DNA of 64,000 bases from Aquimonas sp964586455 (lineage in GTDB: Bacteria; Pseudomonadota; Gammaproteobacteria; Xanthomonadales; Xanthomonadaceae). Below the pieces are notes generated by a model. That model had not been told where the DNA came from. It saw nothing but the letters and a program-made list of their open reading frames with translations, and searched no databases. A program made the position numbers and the translations under genes. The DNA is taken from positions 1 through 64,000 of the forward strand of contig CAZPHV010000021.1 in NCBI GenBank assembly GCA_964586455.1, read 5' to 3'. Below, piece by piece: positions 38,744-47,574 of this stretch (within the stretch, counting starts at the first letter, position 1; the number at the start of each line of letters is the position of its first letter).

Positions 38744-41659
38744 TCAGCGTGCGCGCACCCAGACCACCGCCGTGCGCCCGGGAATCACCAGCGTTCCGGC
38801 AGCCTCAGTTCCTTCTGCATGTATCACGGCCTCGCGAGCCCGCACGTCGACACCTTCGGCCAGGACGGGATGCAGCTGCCAATCGGCGCGCGCGAGTTCG
38901 GCGTGCTCTGAACCGAGCGCAAGAGTTCGCACCCCGGGGCTGACGTTGAGCGCGTACAGCACCGCCGCGTGCGGGCTGTCCGCGTATCCGCTGCCGTCGA
39001 TCATCGCCACGATCAGACCTGACTCCGGTGCGGTCGGCAGAAAGCGCAGCCGTGTCTGCACATCCTCCGCCGTAGACAGCCGCAGCAGAGGCGTTTGCGC
39101 GCGCAGACGCAGCCAGTCGAGAAAGGCGCGCCGCGTGTAGTCCACCACCTCGACTGAAGGCCTCAGCGCAGGATCGGCCAGCAGCTCGCGCATCAGCGGC
39201 CAGTCGTTCTGGTTGTCCCAAGCCGGCGGCAGCCCTCGACCGAAGCCATTGTCCACGCCGCTGTAGTCGAGCCGGTTGAAGTGATCGCCACTGTCGTAGC
39301 TGTTGCGGTCCAGCGACTTGCTGCGCAGCACCTCGATGCCCGCATGGAAATAGGGCACGCCCTGGCTGAGCAGGTTGAAAGCCATGCCCAGCACCTGCAC
39401 CCGTGCGCGCTCGTCTGCCGACGTGTCCTGCGGCAGGCGCAGCGCGTTGATGTCGTACAGGGTCTGGTTGTCGTGGTTCTCGACGTAGTTGACCACTTCA
39501 TTCGGCGAGGACACGTAGCCCGCCGGCTGGCCGGCGTAGTCGAATGCGCGCAGCGGCCGTTCGACGCCGTCACTGCCGCGCATCCGGTAGTCGTGCAGCG
39601 TGCCGGCCAGGCCGACCTTAGCGAGGGCCGCTTGCGCGGGATTCGGGATTCGGGATTCGGGATCTGAAGCTTGCATGCCGATCGATTGAGGCGATCCCGT
39701 CCCCTCTCCCCAACCCCTCTCCCTCAAGGGGAGAGGGGCTTGAAGAGACGGCGACCGTTGTTCTGGCGTCTGGCGTTGATCTGCCGGATTCGAATCCCGA
39801 ATCCCGAATCCCGAATCCCAGCTGTTCAACCACCCGTACGCCGTCCGCAACTCCGCCCCCGCGGTCGCCGCTCCACCACCACGCAAGGCATCGCGCGCGC
39901 GGTCGCTGAAGGTGGCGATGCCGCTGCCGGCCAGGCTCAGCTGGCTGGCCTGCTCGAAACGCAGGCCATCCGCCACCTCGCCGAAGTTCCAGCCCTCGCC
40001 GATGATCGGAATGCGCTTGCCGGCCGCGGCATCGACCGCGTCCATCAGCGCGAGCATCGCCGCTTTCGGCTGGTGCCCCATCAGATCGAAGCGGAAACCG
40101 TCGATGCGGTAATCGCGCGCCCACACCACGGCGGAGTCGATCATCAGGCGCGCCATCATCGCGTGCTCGGTGGCGGTGTTTTCGCAGCAGGTGCTGCGCT
40201 CGATCGCGCCCTTCGCATCCAGCCGGTGGTAGTAGCCGGGCACGATCCGATCGAGCACCGACTTCTCATGCTGACCGGCATGGCTGGTGTGGTTGTAGAC
40301 CACGTCCAGGCCCACGCGCAGGCCCAATTCGTGCAGCGCCATGACCATCCGGCGGAATTCACGGATGCGCACCGCGCCGTCGCGGGCCTCCGAGGCGTAG
40401 CTGCCTTCCGGCACGGTGAAGTGCTGCGGGTCGTAGCCCCAGTTGTAGCAGTCCCGGTGTTTGACCGCGGCGATCATGGACTGCTGTTGTTCGCTGTCCG
40501 CTGCGCCGGTCACCACCGGCGTCACGCAGCCGGTTTCCGGAATCGTGCTGATGTCGTACACGGGCAGCAAGTGCACGTCACTCAGCCCCGCTTCGGCGAG
40601 CGCACGCAGATGGCGCACGCCGAGACTGTCGTTCTGCGCAAAGCCGAGATAGCGGCCGCGATGCTGGGGCGGCACGCTCGTGTCGTCGCGCGAGAAGTCG
40701 CGCACATGCAGCTCGTACAGCACCATGTCGACGTTGTGCGCCGGCGCGGGCGGCCGTGGATGCGTGTCCCAGCCCGCGGGCTTGAAGCGCGCATCGTCGA
40801 GGTCGACCACCATCGCACGGCGTCCGTCGGCGCCAAGGCCGAGCGCATACGGGTCGGTGACGCGGTTGCGCACTTGGCCCAGACCCGGCACGAACACGTC
40901 GACCAGGTAGGTGTAGTAGCTGCCGAGCTGCGCGTCGGGCAGGCGCGCCGACCACACGCCGCTGGTTGCGTCGCGTTCGAGCGCGCGTGCGGACAGGGCC
41001 TCGCTGCGATCGTCGGCATGCACACAGACCGCGACCTGCTGCGCAGTCGGCGCCCACAACGCGAACCGCACCGCGTCCGCGTCGGGCTGAGCCCCGAGAG
41101 GCACATCCAGCGCGGCGCGGTAGCGCGCATCCAGCGCGGCCGCATGCTGCAGGCGGGTGTGCGCCTGCGTTCGACCGTCGGCGTCGAGCGCGGCGATCAC
41201 GAGATCGCCCTGCAGCAGCGGCGCGAGGTCGATCAAGGGCGGCAGCACGAACTCGGGGCCACCGCCAAACCACCGGAAGCGCGCGTACTGCTCGATCGGG
41301 ATCGCGTTGCTGACGCCCACCAGGTCGATCGTATCCACGCCATCGGGCGGGCGTGCGTCTGCCCCCAGCGTGAGCGCGGTGTTCGAATGCAGCAGCACGA
41401 TGCGCGCAGCTTCCGGCGCCTGCGGCCAGCGCAGACGCTGTGCATCCAGCCAGATCGCCTGCGCCACGGCAGGCAGGCGAGAGGGCGTCAAAACCCGAAA
41501 ATGCGAGTCGGCATCACAATCCGCGCGAAGCTTCTCGTCGGCGCGTGCCGCGTCGGTCAAGCCAGCCAGCAGCAGCGCGACAGCGCAGACGCCGGGCAGT
41601 GTCGAACGCCGCCGAAGCAGAGTGCGAAGGGCGGAGCCAAGCGAGACGGTATCGCGCAT
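38744..41659 (-). CDS. Exported pullulanase-type alpha-1,6-glucosidase with a repeat-derived insert
   Basis: A 971-aa GH13 pullulanase. A signal peptide (about 1-41, ending DAARADE) is followed by an N-terminal sandwich domain, a CBM48-like module (about 195-290) and the catalytic barrel. D525 (GFRFDLM), E555 (GEGWNFGE) and D730 (NHDNQT) form the catalytic triad. Residues about 614-675 are encoded by a GGGATTCG repeat element in frame, between E555 and D730. The enzyme debranches starch or glycogen. Folding and activity with the insert are uncertain. Confidence 0.88.
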   Translation of the reverse strand: MRDTVSLGSALRTLLRRRSTLPGVCAVALLLAGLTDAARADEKLRADCDADSHFRVLTPSRLPAVAQAIWLDAQRLRWPQAPEAARIVLLHSNTALTLGADARPPDGVDTIDLVGVSNAIPIEQYARFRWFGGGPEFVLPPLIDLAPLLQGDLVIAALDADGRTQAHTRLQHAAALDARYRAALDVPLGAQPDADAVRFALWAPTAQQVAVCVHADDRSEALSARALERDATSGVWSARLPDAQLGSYYTYLVDVFVPGLGQVRNRVTDPYALGLGADGRRAMVVDLDDARFKPAGWDTHPRPPAPAHNVDMVLYELHVRDFSRDDTSVPPQHRGRYLGFAQNDSLGVRHLRALAEAGLSDVHLLPVYDISTIPETGCVTPVVTGAADSEQQQSMIAAVKHRDCYNWGYDPQHFTVPEGSYASEARDGAVRIREFRRMVMALHELGLRVGLDVVYNHTSHAGQHEKSVLDRIVPGYYHRLDAKGAIERSTCCENTATEHAMMARLMIDSAVVWARDYRIDGFRFDLMGHQPKAAMLALMDAVDAAAGKRIPIIGEGWNFGEVADGLRFEQASQLSLAGSGIATFSDRARDALRGGGAATAGAELRTAYGWLNSWDSGFGIRDSNPADQRQTPEQRSPSLQAPLPLRERGWGEGTGSPQSIGMQASDPESRIPNPAQAALAKVGLAGTLHDYRMRGSDGVERPLRAFDYAGQPAGYVSSPNEVVNYVENHDNQTLYDINALRLPQDTSADERARVQVLGMAFNLLSQGVPYFHAGIEVLRSKSLDRNSYDSGDHFNRLDYSGVDNGFGRGLPPAWDNQNDWPLMRELLADPALRPSVEVVDYTRRAFLDWLRLRAQTPLLRLSTAEDVQTRLRFLPTAPESGLIVAMIDGSGYADSPHAAVLYALNVSPGVRTLALGSEHAELARADWQLHPVLAEGVDVRAREAVIHAEGTEAAGTLVIPGRTAVVWVRAR
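39638..39819. repeat. 182-bp GGGATTCG element inside the pullulanase gene
   Basis: Perfect 26-bp inverted arms (39638-39663 and 39794-39819), each nearly four GGGATTC units, flank 130 bp of interior. The interior has its own stem, CCCCTCTCCC/GGGAGAGGGG near 39712-39738. The element is read through in frame on the minus strand as DSGFGIRDSNP to ESRIPNPAQ. It is the best example of the family in this window, and the only one wholly inside a gene. Confidence 0.95.
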
Positions 41660-41994
41660 CAGGGCGCTCCTCAGGGGCGGGTCAGCCGTCGATCCTAGCT
41701 GTCCGTGCGCGAGCCGGGGCCTGCATACGTATGCGTCGCAGCTGCAGCACAGAACCGGTGCCCTAGCCGGCTAGCATCCGGTGCAGCAATGGGGGGCTGG
41801 AGGATGTACGGCTTTGTAGGTTGGGTTGAGCTGAAGGCGAAACCCAACAGCGCAGTACTGAGGGCTCGCGGCTGCAATCGGGTTCACACGCCTTGGCTTG
41901 TGCCGAGCGTGAGTTCAGCACAGGGGCTCGCTTCGGCGACCGATGCGGCGACGGGTCCAGTCAGACGCGTCCAATCCAGAACAGGGCAGGGCAC
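41660..41994. promoter_or_regulatory. Divergent control region of the alpha-glucan locus
   Basis: A 335-bp gap between the pullulanase gene (minus) and the debranching lipoprotein gene (plus). It holds the perfect 12-bp palindrome GCATACGTATGC (41723-41734), 63 bp before the pullulanase start; another palindrome, CTAGCCGGCTAG (41763-41774); and a GTAGGTTGGGTT ... AACCCAACA inverted repeat (41816-41849) of a kind common in this order. No convincing -35/-10 pair was seen. Confidence 0.6.
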
Positions 41995-44487
41995 ATGCAT
42001 CGCAATCAACTGAAGCGTGTCATTCGATCGCAGCGACGCGCATTCGCCGGCGCACTCGCGCTGCTCTGCCTGTGTCTCTCCGGCTGCGCGAGCGCGCCCG
42101 TGACGCCGCCGCTGTTGTTGACCCGCACACCCTCCGCGCAGGCCACCGCGCATGGCGCGCAAGACTTCTTCGCCGACATGGCGATCACGATCGCGCCCGG
42201 CGAGCGCGCGCAGTTCGTCGCCGGCGACAATCGGGCCGGCTATTACGAGGGCTGGACCCACGGCTATCGCGGCGGCGTCGGCTATCGCATCGGTGAGCTC
42301 AGCCTGTTCGAAGATCGCGCGGCCTACGTGGCGGGCCGACGACTGCCGCGCGAGTCGGCGCAGAGCGAGCGCATTCTTCCCTTTGGTCACTGCGTGCAGC
42401 ACGCGGCCGCGCGCGATTGCCTGCTGCTGCACAGCGGTCGTGCAGCACTCAGCCTGCGCATCGAAAGCGACGAAGCGGCCGAGCTGTCCCTGCTGCCACT
42501 CTGGGGCGAGGCGCTTGAGGGCTACCGAATCGAGCTCGCGGCAGGGGTGTTGGTTCTGGCGCCATCGATGCCGACGCCGGGGGACGGCCATCCCGACTGG
42601 ATCGCGATCAGCGCCGACCAGAGCCTGCGCATCGAGCGCGCGCCGGCGCTTTCGCGCGCAGATCGACGCGCGCTGGCGCCCGCCGCGCGTGCGCCCCTGC
42701 TGCGCTTTTCGAGTGCCGAGCCGGCGACTCGCCTCACCCTGCACATCGCCTATGGCGACAGTCGCGATGAGGCGCTGGCGGCGGCGCGCGAGCTTGCAGA
42801 TGTCGACAGTTGGAGCGCCCAGCTGGCCCAGCACCATGAGCGCCTGTCCAGGGCTGAGCTGCGTACCCCTGACGCTGACTACAACCGCGCCCTGCAGTGG
42901 GCGCAGGCCAGCGCCTACAGTTTCGTAGTGGAACAGTATGGTCCCGGGATCTGGGCGGGCCTGCCCTGGTTCCGCGACAACTGGGGGCGCGACACCTTCA
43001 TCGCGCTGCCTGGCACCCTGCTGGTATCCGGCCGATTCGATGAAGCCCGGGCGGTGTTGGCGGCGTTTGCAGAGCGTCAGCAGCGTGACCCTGCTTCACC
43101 GGACTACGGACGCGTGCCCAACCGCGTGGCGACAAACCAACCGACGATCTACAACACGGTCGACGGCACGCCCTGGCTGCTGCGGTCGGGCCTGGAGTAC
43201 GTGCGCTACAGCGGCGACCTCGGTTTTGCCGACCAGCTGATCGCGTTGGCGAGGATCTACGTGGAGGGCGCACAGCGACATCTGGATTCCGAGGGCCTGC
43301 TGAAGCACGCCGATGCCGACACCTGGATGGACGCGCGCATCTACGAGAACGGCCCGGCCTGGTCGCCGCGCGGCGATCGTGCGGTCGAGATCCAGGCGCT
43401 GTGGATCACCGCGCTCGAAAGCGCGGCCGAGCTGGCCGAAGCCCGCGGTCAAGCCGCCGACGCGCAGGTCTGGCGGGTACAGGCACAGCGCGCGCGCACT
43501 GCGGTGCAGAAGCGCTTCCGCGTCGACGGACGGGTGGCCGATCGTCTGCGTGCTGACGGCAGCGCCGATCTGGCGCGACGGCCGAATGCGCTGATGCTGA
43601 TCAGCGTGCCCTGGGCGCCGATCCTCGATGCGCGCGATGAAGCCAGCCTGCTGCGCGACAGCGTTGAGCACCTGCTGTTTCCCTACGGCATCGCCTCGCT
43701 CGAGCCCGCGCATCCACTGTTTCATCCACGTCACGAGAATCCATCGCTGCACCACAAGGACTCCGGCTACCACAACGGCACGGTCTGGGGCTGGAATGCG
43801 GGCTTCGTGATCACCGCGCTCAATCGTCATGGACAGCAGGCGCTCAGCTGGCGTCTGAGCCGTGAGCTGGCCCGGCAGATTCTCGAGGTCGGCACGCGCG
43901 GCAGCATGAGCGAGCTGCTGGACGCCGCGGCTGCTGCCGATGGCCTGCCGCAGCCATCGGGCACCTACGCGCAGTCGTGGAGCGTGGCCGAATTCACCCG
44001 CAACGCCTGGCAGGACTACCTCGGTTTCAGGCCCGATCTGCTGCGCGGCGTGCTGCACTTCGTCCCGGCGCTTCCTCAGGACTGGACCGATATCGAGGCG
44101 CGTCTGCCCTTCGGCCGCGCGGGCCAGTCGCTCACGCTGCACGTGCTGCAGAACCAGGACACGCAACGCTGGCGCTTCGCGGGTGTAGCCGATGCGGTTC
44201 ACGGGCTTGAGATCGACCTGCTGCGCGCAGAGGGTGGTCGCGCGCGGGTGGCCTTCGAACTGGGCGCTGAGCCGCGCGAACTGCGCTGGAACGGCGTACG
44301 CGCCACGCTGGACGGGGCCGAACTACCGCAGCGGCCGGTGCTCGAATCCACGCTCGATCAACTGCAAGGCCTGCAGTTCGCATCGCCGCCGTCCGCTGAT
44401 GCCGCGCACTATCCGATGACCCGCGCTGTCGACGTGCTGCGCCGGCAGATTCTGGGAGGCGATCGCAGCGAGCCAGCAATTCCGTGA
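41995..44487 (+). CDS. Lipoprotein amylo-alpha-1,6-glucosidase (GH133-type)
   Basis: An 830-aa protein starting MHRNQLKRVIRSQRRAFAGA. A lipobox LSGC places lipid-anchored C31 at the new N-terminus, so it sits on a membrane outside the cytoplasm. The N-terminal half is a sandwich domain; the C-terminal half is the (alpha/alpha)6 debranching domain with GLPWFRDNWGRDTFIAL and HADADTWMDAR. It would remove alpha-1,6 branches from surface glucans, complementing the exported pullulanase. Upstream open frame is ignored because the lipoprotein signal sets the start. Confidence 0.85.
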   Translation: MHRNQLKRVIRSQRRAFAGALALLCLCLSGCASAPVTPPLLLTRTPSAQATAHGAQDFFADMAITIAPGERAQFVAGDNRAGYYEGWTHGYRGGVGYRIGELSLFEDRAAYVAGRRLPRESAQSERILPFGHCVQHAAARDCLLLHSGRAALSLRIESDEAAELSLLPLWGEALEGYRIELAAGVLVLAPSMPTPGDGHPDWIAISADQSLRIERAPALSRADRRALAPAARAPLLRFSSAEPATRLTLHIAYGDSRDEALAAARELADVDSWSAQLAQHHERLSRAELRTPDADYNRALQWAQASAYSFVVEQYGPGIWAGLPWFRDNWGRDTFIALPGTLLVSGRFDEARAVLAAFAERQQRDPASPDYGRVPNRVATNQPTIYNTVDGTPWLLRSGLEYVRYSGDLGFADQLIALARIYVEGAQRHLDSEGLLKHADADTWMDARIYENGPAWSPRGDRAVEIQALWITALESAAELAEARGQAADAQVWRVQAQRARTAVQKRFRVDGRVADRLRADGSADLARRPNALMLISVPWAPILDARDEASLLRDSVEHLLFPYGIASLEPAHPLFHPRHENPSLHHKDSGYHNGTVWGWNAGFVITALNRHGQQALSWRLSRELARQILEVGTRGSMSELLDAAAAADGLPQPSGTYAQSWSVAEFTRNAWQDYLGFRPDLLRGVLHFVPALPQDWTDIEARLPFGRAGQSLTLHVLQNQDTQRWRFAGVADAVHGLEIDLLRAEGGRARVAFELGAEPRELRWNGVRATLDGAELPQRPVLESTLDQLQGLQFASPPSADAAHYPMTRAVDVLRRQILGGDRSEPAIP

Positions 44488-44504
44488 GACGCTCGACGCG
44501 GATC

Positions 44505-45398
44505 TCAGAGCGGGTTCGCGGCCGTGTCCTTCGCCCCGCTCGCTTGCGTGTCGCGCTGAAGCAACTTTGCCGCCGCCTCGGACAGATACAGATGCATATC
44601 GGTCTGCGGGAAGGGAATGCTGTAGCCGGCCTCGGGCAGGCCGCGATGCACGGCTTCCAGCAGGTCGGAGCGAGTCTGCGCGAAATCCGGCGTGTTGACC
44701 CAGGCGCGCAGCACCAGGTTGACGCTGCTGTCAGCGAGCCCATCGACGATCACGTCGGGTGCCGGCTCGGCCAACACGCTCGAATGCGCATTCGCGAAAC
44801 CGAGCAGCACCGCACGCGCGCCACGGATGTCGTTGCCATAATCAACGCCCACCGGAATATCGACACGCCGCTGCGCTTTCGCGGTGAAGTTGATGATCGG
44901 CGAGGCCGTGATCTGACTGTTGGGCAAGGTGATTTCGTGGTTCTGGAAACTGCGCAGCTGGGTCTGGAACAGCCGCACCTGTTCGACCACACCCGTGATG
45001 CCTGCGATGTCGACCACGTCACCGGTTCGGAAGGGGCGCAGCACGATCAACATCACCCCCGCAGCGATGTTCGACAGCGAGTCCTTCATCGCCAGACCGA
45101 CCGCAAGCCCGGCTGCACCCATGACAGCGAGCAGAGAGGTCGGCGGCACACCAATGGCGTCCAGTGCAGTGACCAAGACCAGCACCAGAATCACCGCATG
45201 CGCGAGGTTGCCGAAGAAGTTGGCGAGGATGGCCTCAACCCGCGCGCGCTCGAGCACACGCCGCGCCGTATTCGACAACCGCCGCGCCAGCCACAGCCCA
45301 ACCAGCACGATCGCCAGCGCCGCGGCGAGGCGCAGGCCCCACAGGGTGGCCAGCCCGATCCAGTCGATGCCGCGGCTGCTTTCGATCAGTTCCTGCAT
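44505..45398 (-). CDS. mscS: Small-conductance mechanosensitive channel MscS
   Basis: A 297-aa channel that opens under membrane tension to release solutes after osmotic downshock. Three N-terminal membrane segments lead into the glycine/alanine-rich pore helix (VMGAAGLAVGLAMKDSLSNI) and the cytoplasmic vestibule domain. GGAGG, 7 bp before ATG 45398 (MQELIESS), decides the start over an ATG at 45422. It is convergent with the debranching enzyme gene, 17 bp apart. Confidence 0.93.
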   Translation of the reverse strand: MQELIESSRGIDWIGLATLWGLRLAAALAIVLVGLWLARRLSNTARRVLERARVEAILANFFGNLAHAVILVLVLVTALDAIGVPPTSLLAVMGAAGLAVGLAMKDSLSNIAAGVMLIVLRPFRTGDVVDIAGITGVVEQVRLFQTQLRSFQNHEITLPNSQITASPIINFTAKAQRRVDIPVGVDYGNDIRGARAVLLGFANAHSSVLAEPAPDVIVDGLADSSVNLVLRAWVNTPDFAQTRSDLLEAVHRGLPEAGYSIPFPQTDMHLYLSEAAAKLLQRDTQASGAKDTAANPL

Positions 45399-45549
45399 GT
45401 TTGTCCTCCGAATACGTTCCATAGCGACTGCGCGATGGGCGCGCGCAGCGCTCGCGCCTCACCGTGCCTACACGCCATCACGCTCAACCCTAAACAGCGC
45501 GCCGTTAGCACAAAGTTAGCGTGCGCCTCGCACGTGCTCTGGAGAGTCC

Positions 45550-46509
45550 ATGACCCGTCGATTGCAGATCCTTCCGCTGCTGTTCGCGCTCGCGGCACAG
45601 GCGGGGCTGGTGCTGGCGTCGGAGTCGCCAGCCAGCATCCCCGAGGCCGAGTCCGGGCGCATCGAGCGACTTGAATTCGCACCTGAAGGTTTGGTTGCAC
45701 GCAGCGTCGATGTCTGGCTGCCGCCGGGCTATCCGGATCAGGCGCCCTACGCGACCCTGTACATGCACGATGGCCAGATGCTGTTCGACGCTCGAAGCAC
45801 CTGGAACCAGCAGGCGTGGGAAGTCGATCGAACGGCCGGGGCGATGATCCAATCCGGCGCGCTGCGGCCCTTCATCGTCATAGGCGTCTGGAATGCAGCT
45901 GAACATCGCTACCGCGACTACCTGCCGCAGCGCGTGTTCGAGTCGATGCCGGAGGAAGACCGCACACGCTGGCTCGCCGTCGAGCGCGAGCCCGGCCGAC
46001 CCCTGTTCGCAGGCCCGGCCGCCGCGGACGCCTACGTGAGTTTCCTCGCCGGCGAGCTGCGCAAGGCCATCGAGGCGCGCTACGCGGTCTCGAAGGCGTC
46101 CGATGATCGCTTCCTGATGGGCTCCAGCATGGGTGGGTTGATCAGCCTCTATGCGCTGCTCGAACAGCCGCAGGCCTTCGGCGGTGCGGCAGCGGTGTCC
46201 ACCCACTGGCCCGGCGGCTTCGATCCCGCCGACCGCAGTTTTGCCGAAGCGATGCAGCGCTACCTGCACGAGCGCCTGCCCAAGCTAGGCAGCCAGCGCG
46301 TCTGGATGGACCACGGCACCGAAACCCTGGATGCGCTCTACCCACCGCTGCAGCAGGAGATCGACGCCGTGTTCGCCGCCTCGCCGCTGCCGCGCGCGCA
46401 GTGGAGCAGCCGCGAATACACCGGCACCGACCACAGCGAAAACGCCTGGGCCGCACGACTCTCCGATCCGCTGCACTTCCTGCTGGCCCGAGAGCCGACA
46501 GCCCCGTAG
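45550..46509 (+). CDS. Secreted esterase, alpha/beta hydrolase of the putative esterase family
   Basis: A 319-aa protein with a signal peptide (MTRRLQILPLLFALAAQAGL, cut after LAS). The GSSMGG elbow gives nucleophile S193; a late TGTDHSE supplies the histidine, and an aspartate or glutamate in the LGSQRVWMDHGTET region completes the triad. This family includes esterase D-like and siderophore esterase-like enzymes; the true ester is unknown. Its TAG stop lies in the first unit of a direct repeat. Confidence 0.82.
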   Translation: MTRRLQILPLLFALAAQAGLVLASESPASIPEAESGRIERLEFAPEGLVARSVDVWLPPGYPDQAPYATLYMHDGQMLFDARSTWNQQAWEVDRTAGAMIQSGALRPFIVIGVWNAAEHRYRDYLPQRVFESMPEEDRTRWLAVEREPGRPLFAGPAAADAYVSFLAGELRKAIEARYAVSKASDDRFLMGSSMGGLISLYALLEQPQAFGGAAAVSTHWPGGFDPADRSFAEAMQRYLHERLPKLGSQRVWMDHGTETLDALYPPLQQEIDAVFAASPLPRAQWSSREYTGTDHSENAWAARLSDPLHFLLAREPTAP

Positions 46510-46598
46510 GGCGGGTCTTGACCCACCAAGCCTCAACGCTCGCCCCGCCCCCGATGCTCATAGGGTGGGTCTTGACCCAGCAAAGCCCCACGCTCGCC
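46507..46598. repeat. Two direct copies of a TAGGGTGGGTCTTGACCCA repeat
   Basis: Copies at 46507-46544 and 46561-46598 (54-bp period) share TAGGGYGGGTCTTGACCCA, CAA and ACGCTCGCC. Each has an internal palindrome GGGTC-TT-GACCC. The core resembles the terminal repeats of the 58176-58316 element. The esterase stop codon is the first three bases of copy 1. Confidence 0.85.
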
Positions 46599-46696
46599 AC
46601 GGTACCCGCATCCCGACCCACCCACGCGCAGCGCACCCCATGCAGCTTCACCGCATGTCCCGCCCATCCGCATCCCCTCACTCGCCGAGCACCGTC

Positions 46697-47422
46697 ATGT
46701 TCAATCCGAAGCCCACCCGCCAGATCGTTCCGCTGCACGACGGTCACGTCTGCCTGGTCTTCGATGACGTGCTGCTCGACCCGCGGGCCTGGATCGAGAC
46801 CGCGATCCAGCACCGCGCGCGCTTCGTCGAGGGCGCATGGAACGCCTATCCCGGCCCCGAGCTTCCGCTGGCCGCCGAGGTCACTGATCGCCTGAGCGAC
46901 TTCTTCGCACAACACGCCCGCTCGGCTCTTGGCGCGCGCCGCACCCTGCGCGCCCACAGCCGCTTCGCAATGGTGACCCGCGCGCCGGAAGCGCTCGCGC
47001 CCTGCCAGCGCTTCTGCCACCGCGATCGTCTGAGCAGCGAACCCGGCACCCTGATCGCCGCCAGCGTGCTGTACCTGTTCGATGATCCACGCCTCGGCGG
47101 CACATCCTTCTATCGCCCGCGCCGGCCGATGACCGACATCGACGCGCTGGCCAGCGATTCCGTGCGCCTCGCGTCCGACGACTTCAACGCACGCTACCCC
47201 GACATCGCGCCGGGCTACATGCGCGAAGGCAATGCCTGGTTCCACCACATCGCCACCGTTCCGCCACGCTACAACCGCCTGATCGTCTACCGCGGCGACC
47301 TCTTCCACAGCGGCGACATCGCCCGCCCTGATCTGCTCAGCGCGGACCCGGCGAGCGGGCGCTTGACGGTGAACGGATTCTTTACCTGCAGGGCGGCGGC
47401 AGGTTCGCCTCCACCCCGCTGA
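46697..47422 (+). CDS. DUF6445 family protein, oxygenase-like
   Basis: A 241-aa cytoplasmic protein from ATG 46697 (MFNPKPTRQIVPLHDGHVCL); an earlier in-frame ATG at 46640 is possible. It fits the DUF6445 family. Features resembling a 2-oxoglutarate/Fe(II) oxygenase are CHRDRL, GGTSFYRPR, and a late YRGDLFHSG, which could supply the H-x-D...H metal triad. Relatives are often found beside flavin tryptophan halogenases; none is present here. The function is inferred from motifs only. Confidence 0.65.
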   Translation: MFNPKPTRQIVPLHDGHVCLVFDDVLLDPRAWIETAIQHRARFVEGAWNAYPGPELPLAAEVTDRLSDFFAQHARSALGARRTLRAHSRFAMVTRAPEALAPCQRFCHRDRLSSEPGTLIAASVLYLFDDPRLGGTSFYRPRRPMTDIDALASDSVRLASDDFNARYPDIAPGYMREGNAWFHHIATVPPRYNRLIVYRGDLFHSGDIARPDLLSADPASGRLTVNGFFTCRAAAGSPPPR

Positions 47423-47574
47423 TTCAAGCGCGGATCGCCCCCGCGCTGGTGCGTCGTAGCGCAGCGTGTCGCATGGAGCACTGGAGAAGACACCGCGCCG
47501 ATGATCCCTGCGGACACGTTTCTGCGTACGCATCGCCATTCAGGGGCATCCCGCTCCCGGCTGGAGAATCGTGC

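Noticed and set aside
38478..38744. An 88-codon frame upstream of the alpha-glucosidase gene
   Set aside because: It overlaps the operator-like site, has no ribosome site or known domain, and looks like chance in GC-rich DNA.
39671..41698. A 675-codon open frame on the plus strand opposite the pullulanase gene
   Set aside because: It is the antisense shadow of a well-supported GH13 gene; composition is Arg/His-rich and no motif is visible.
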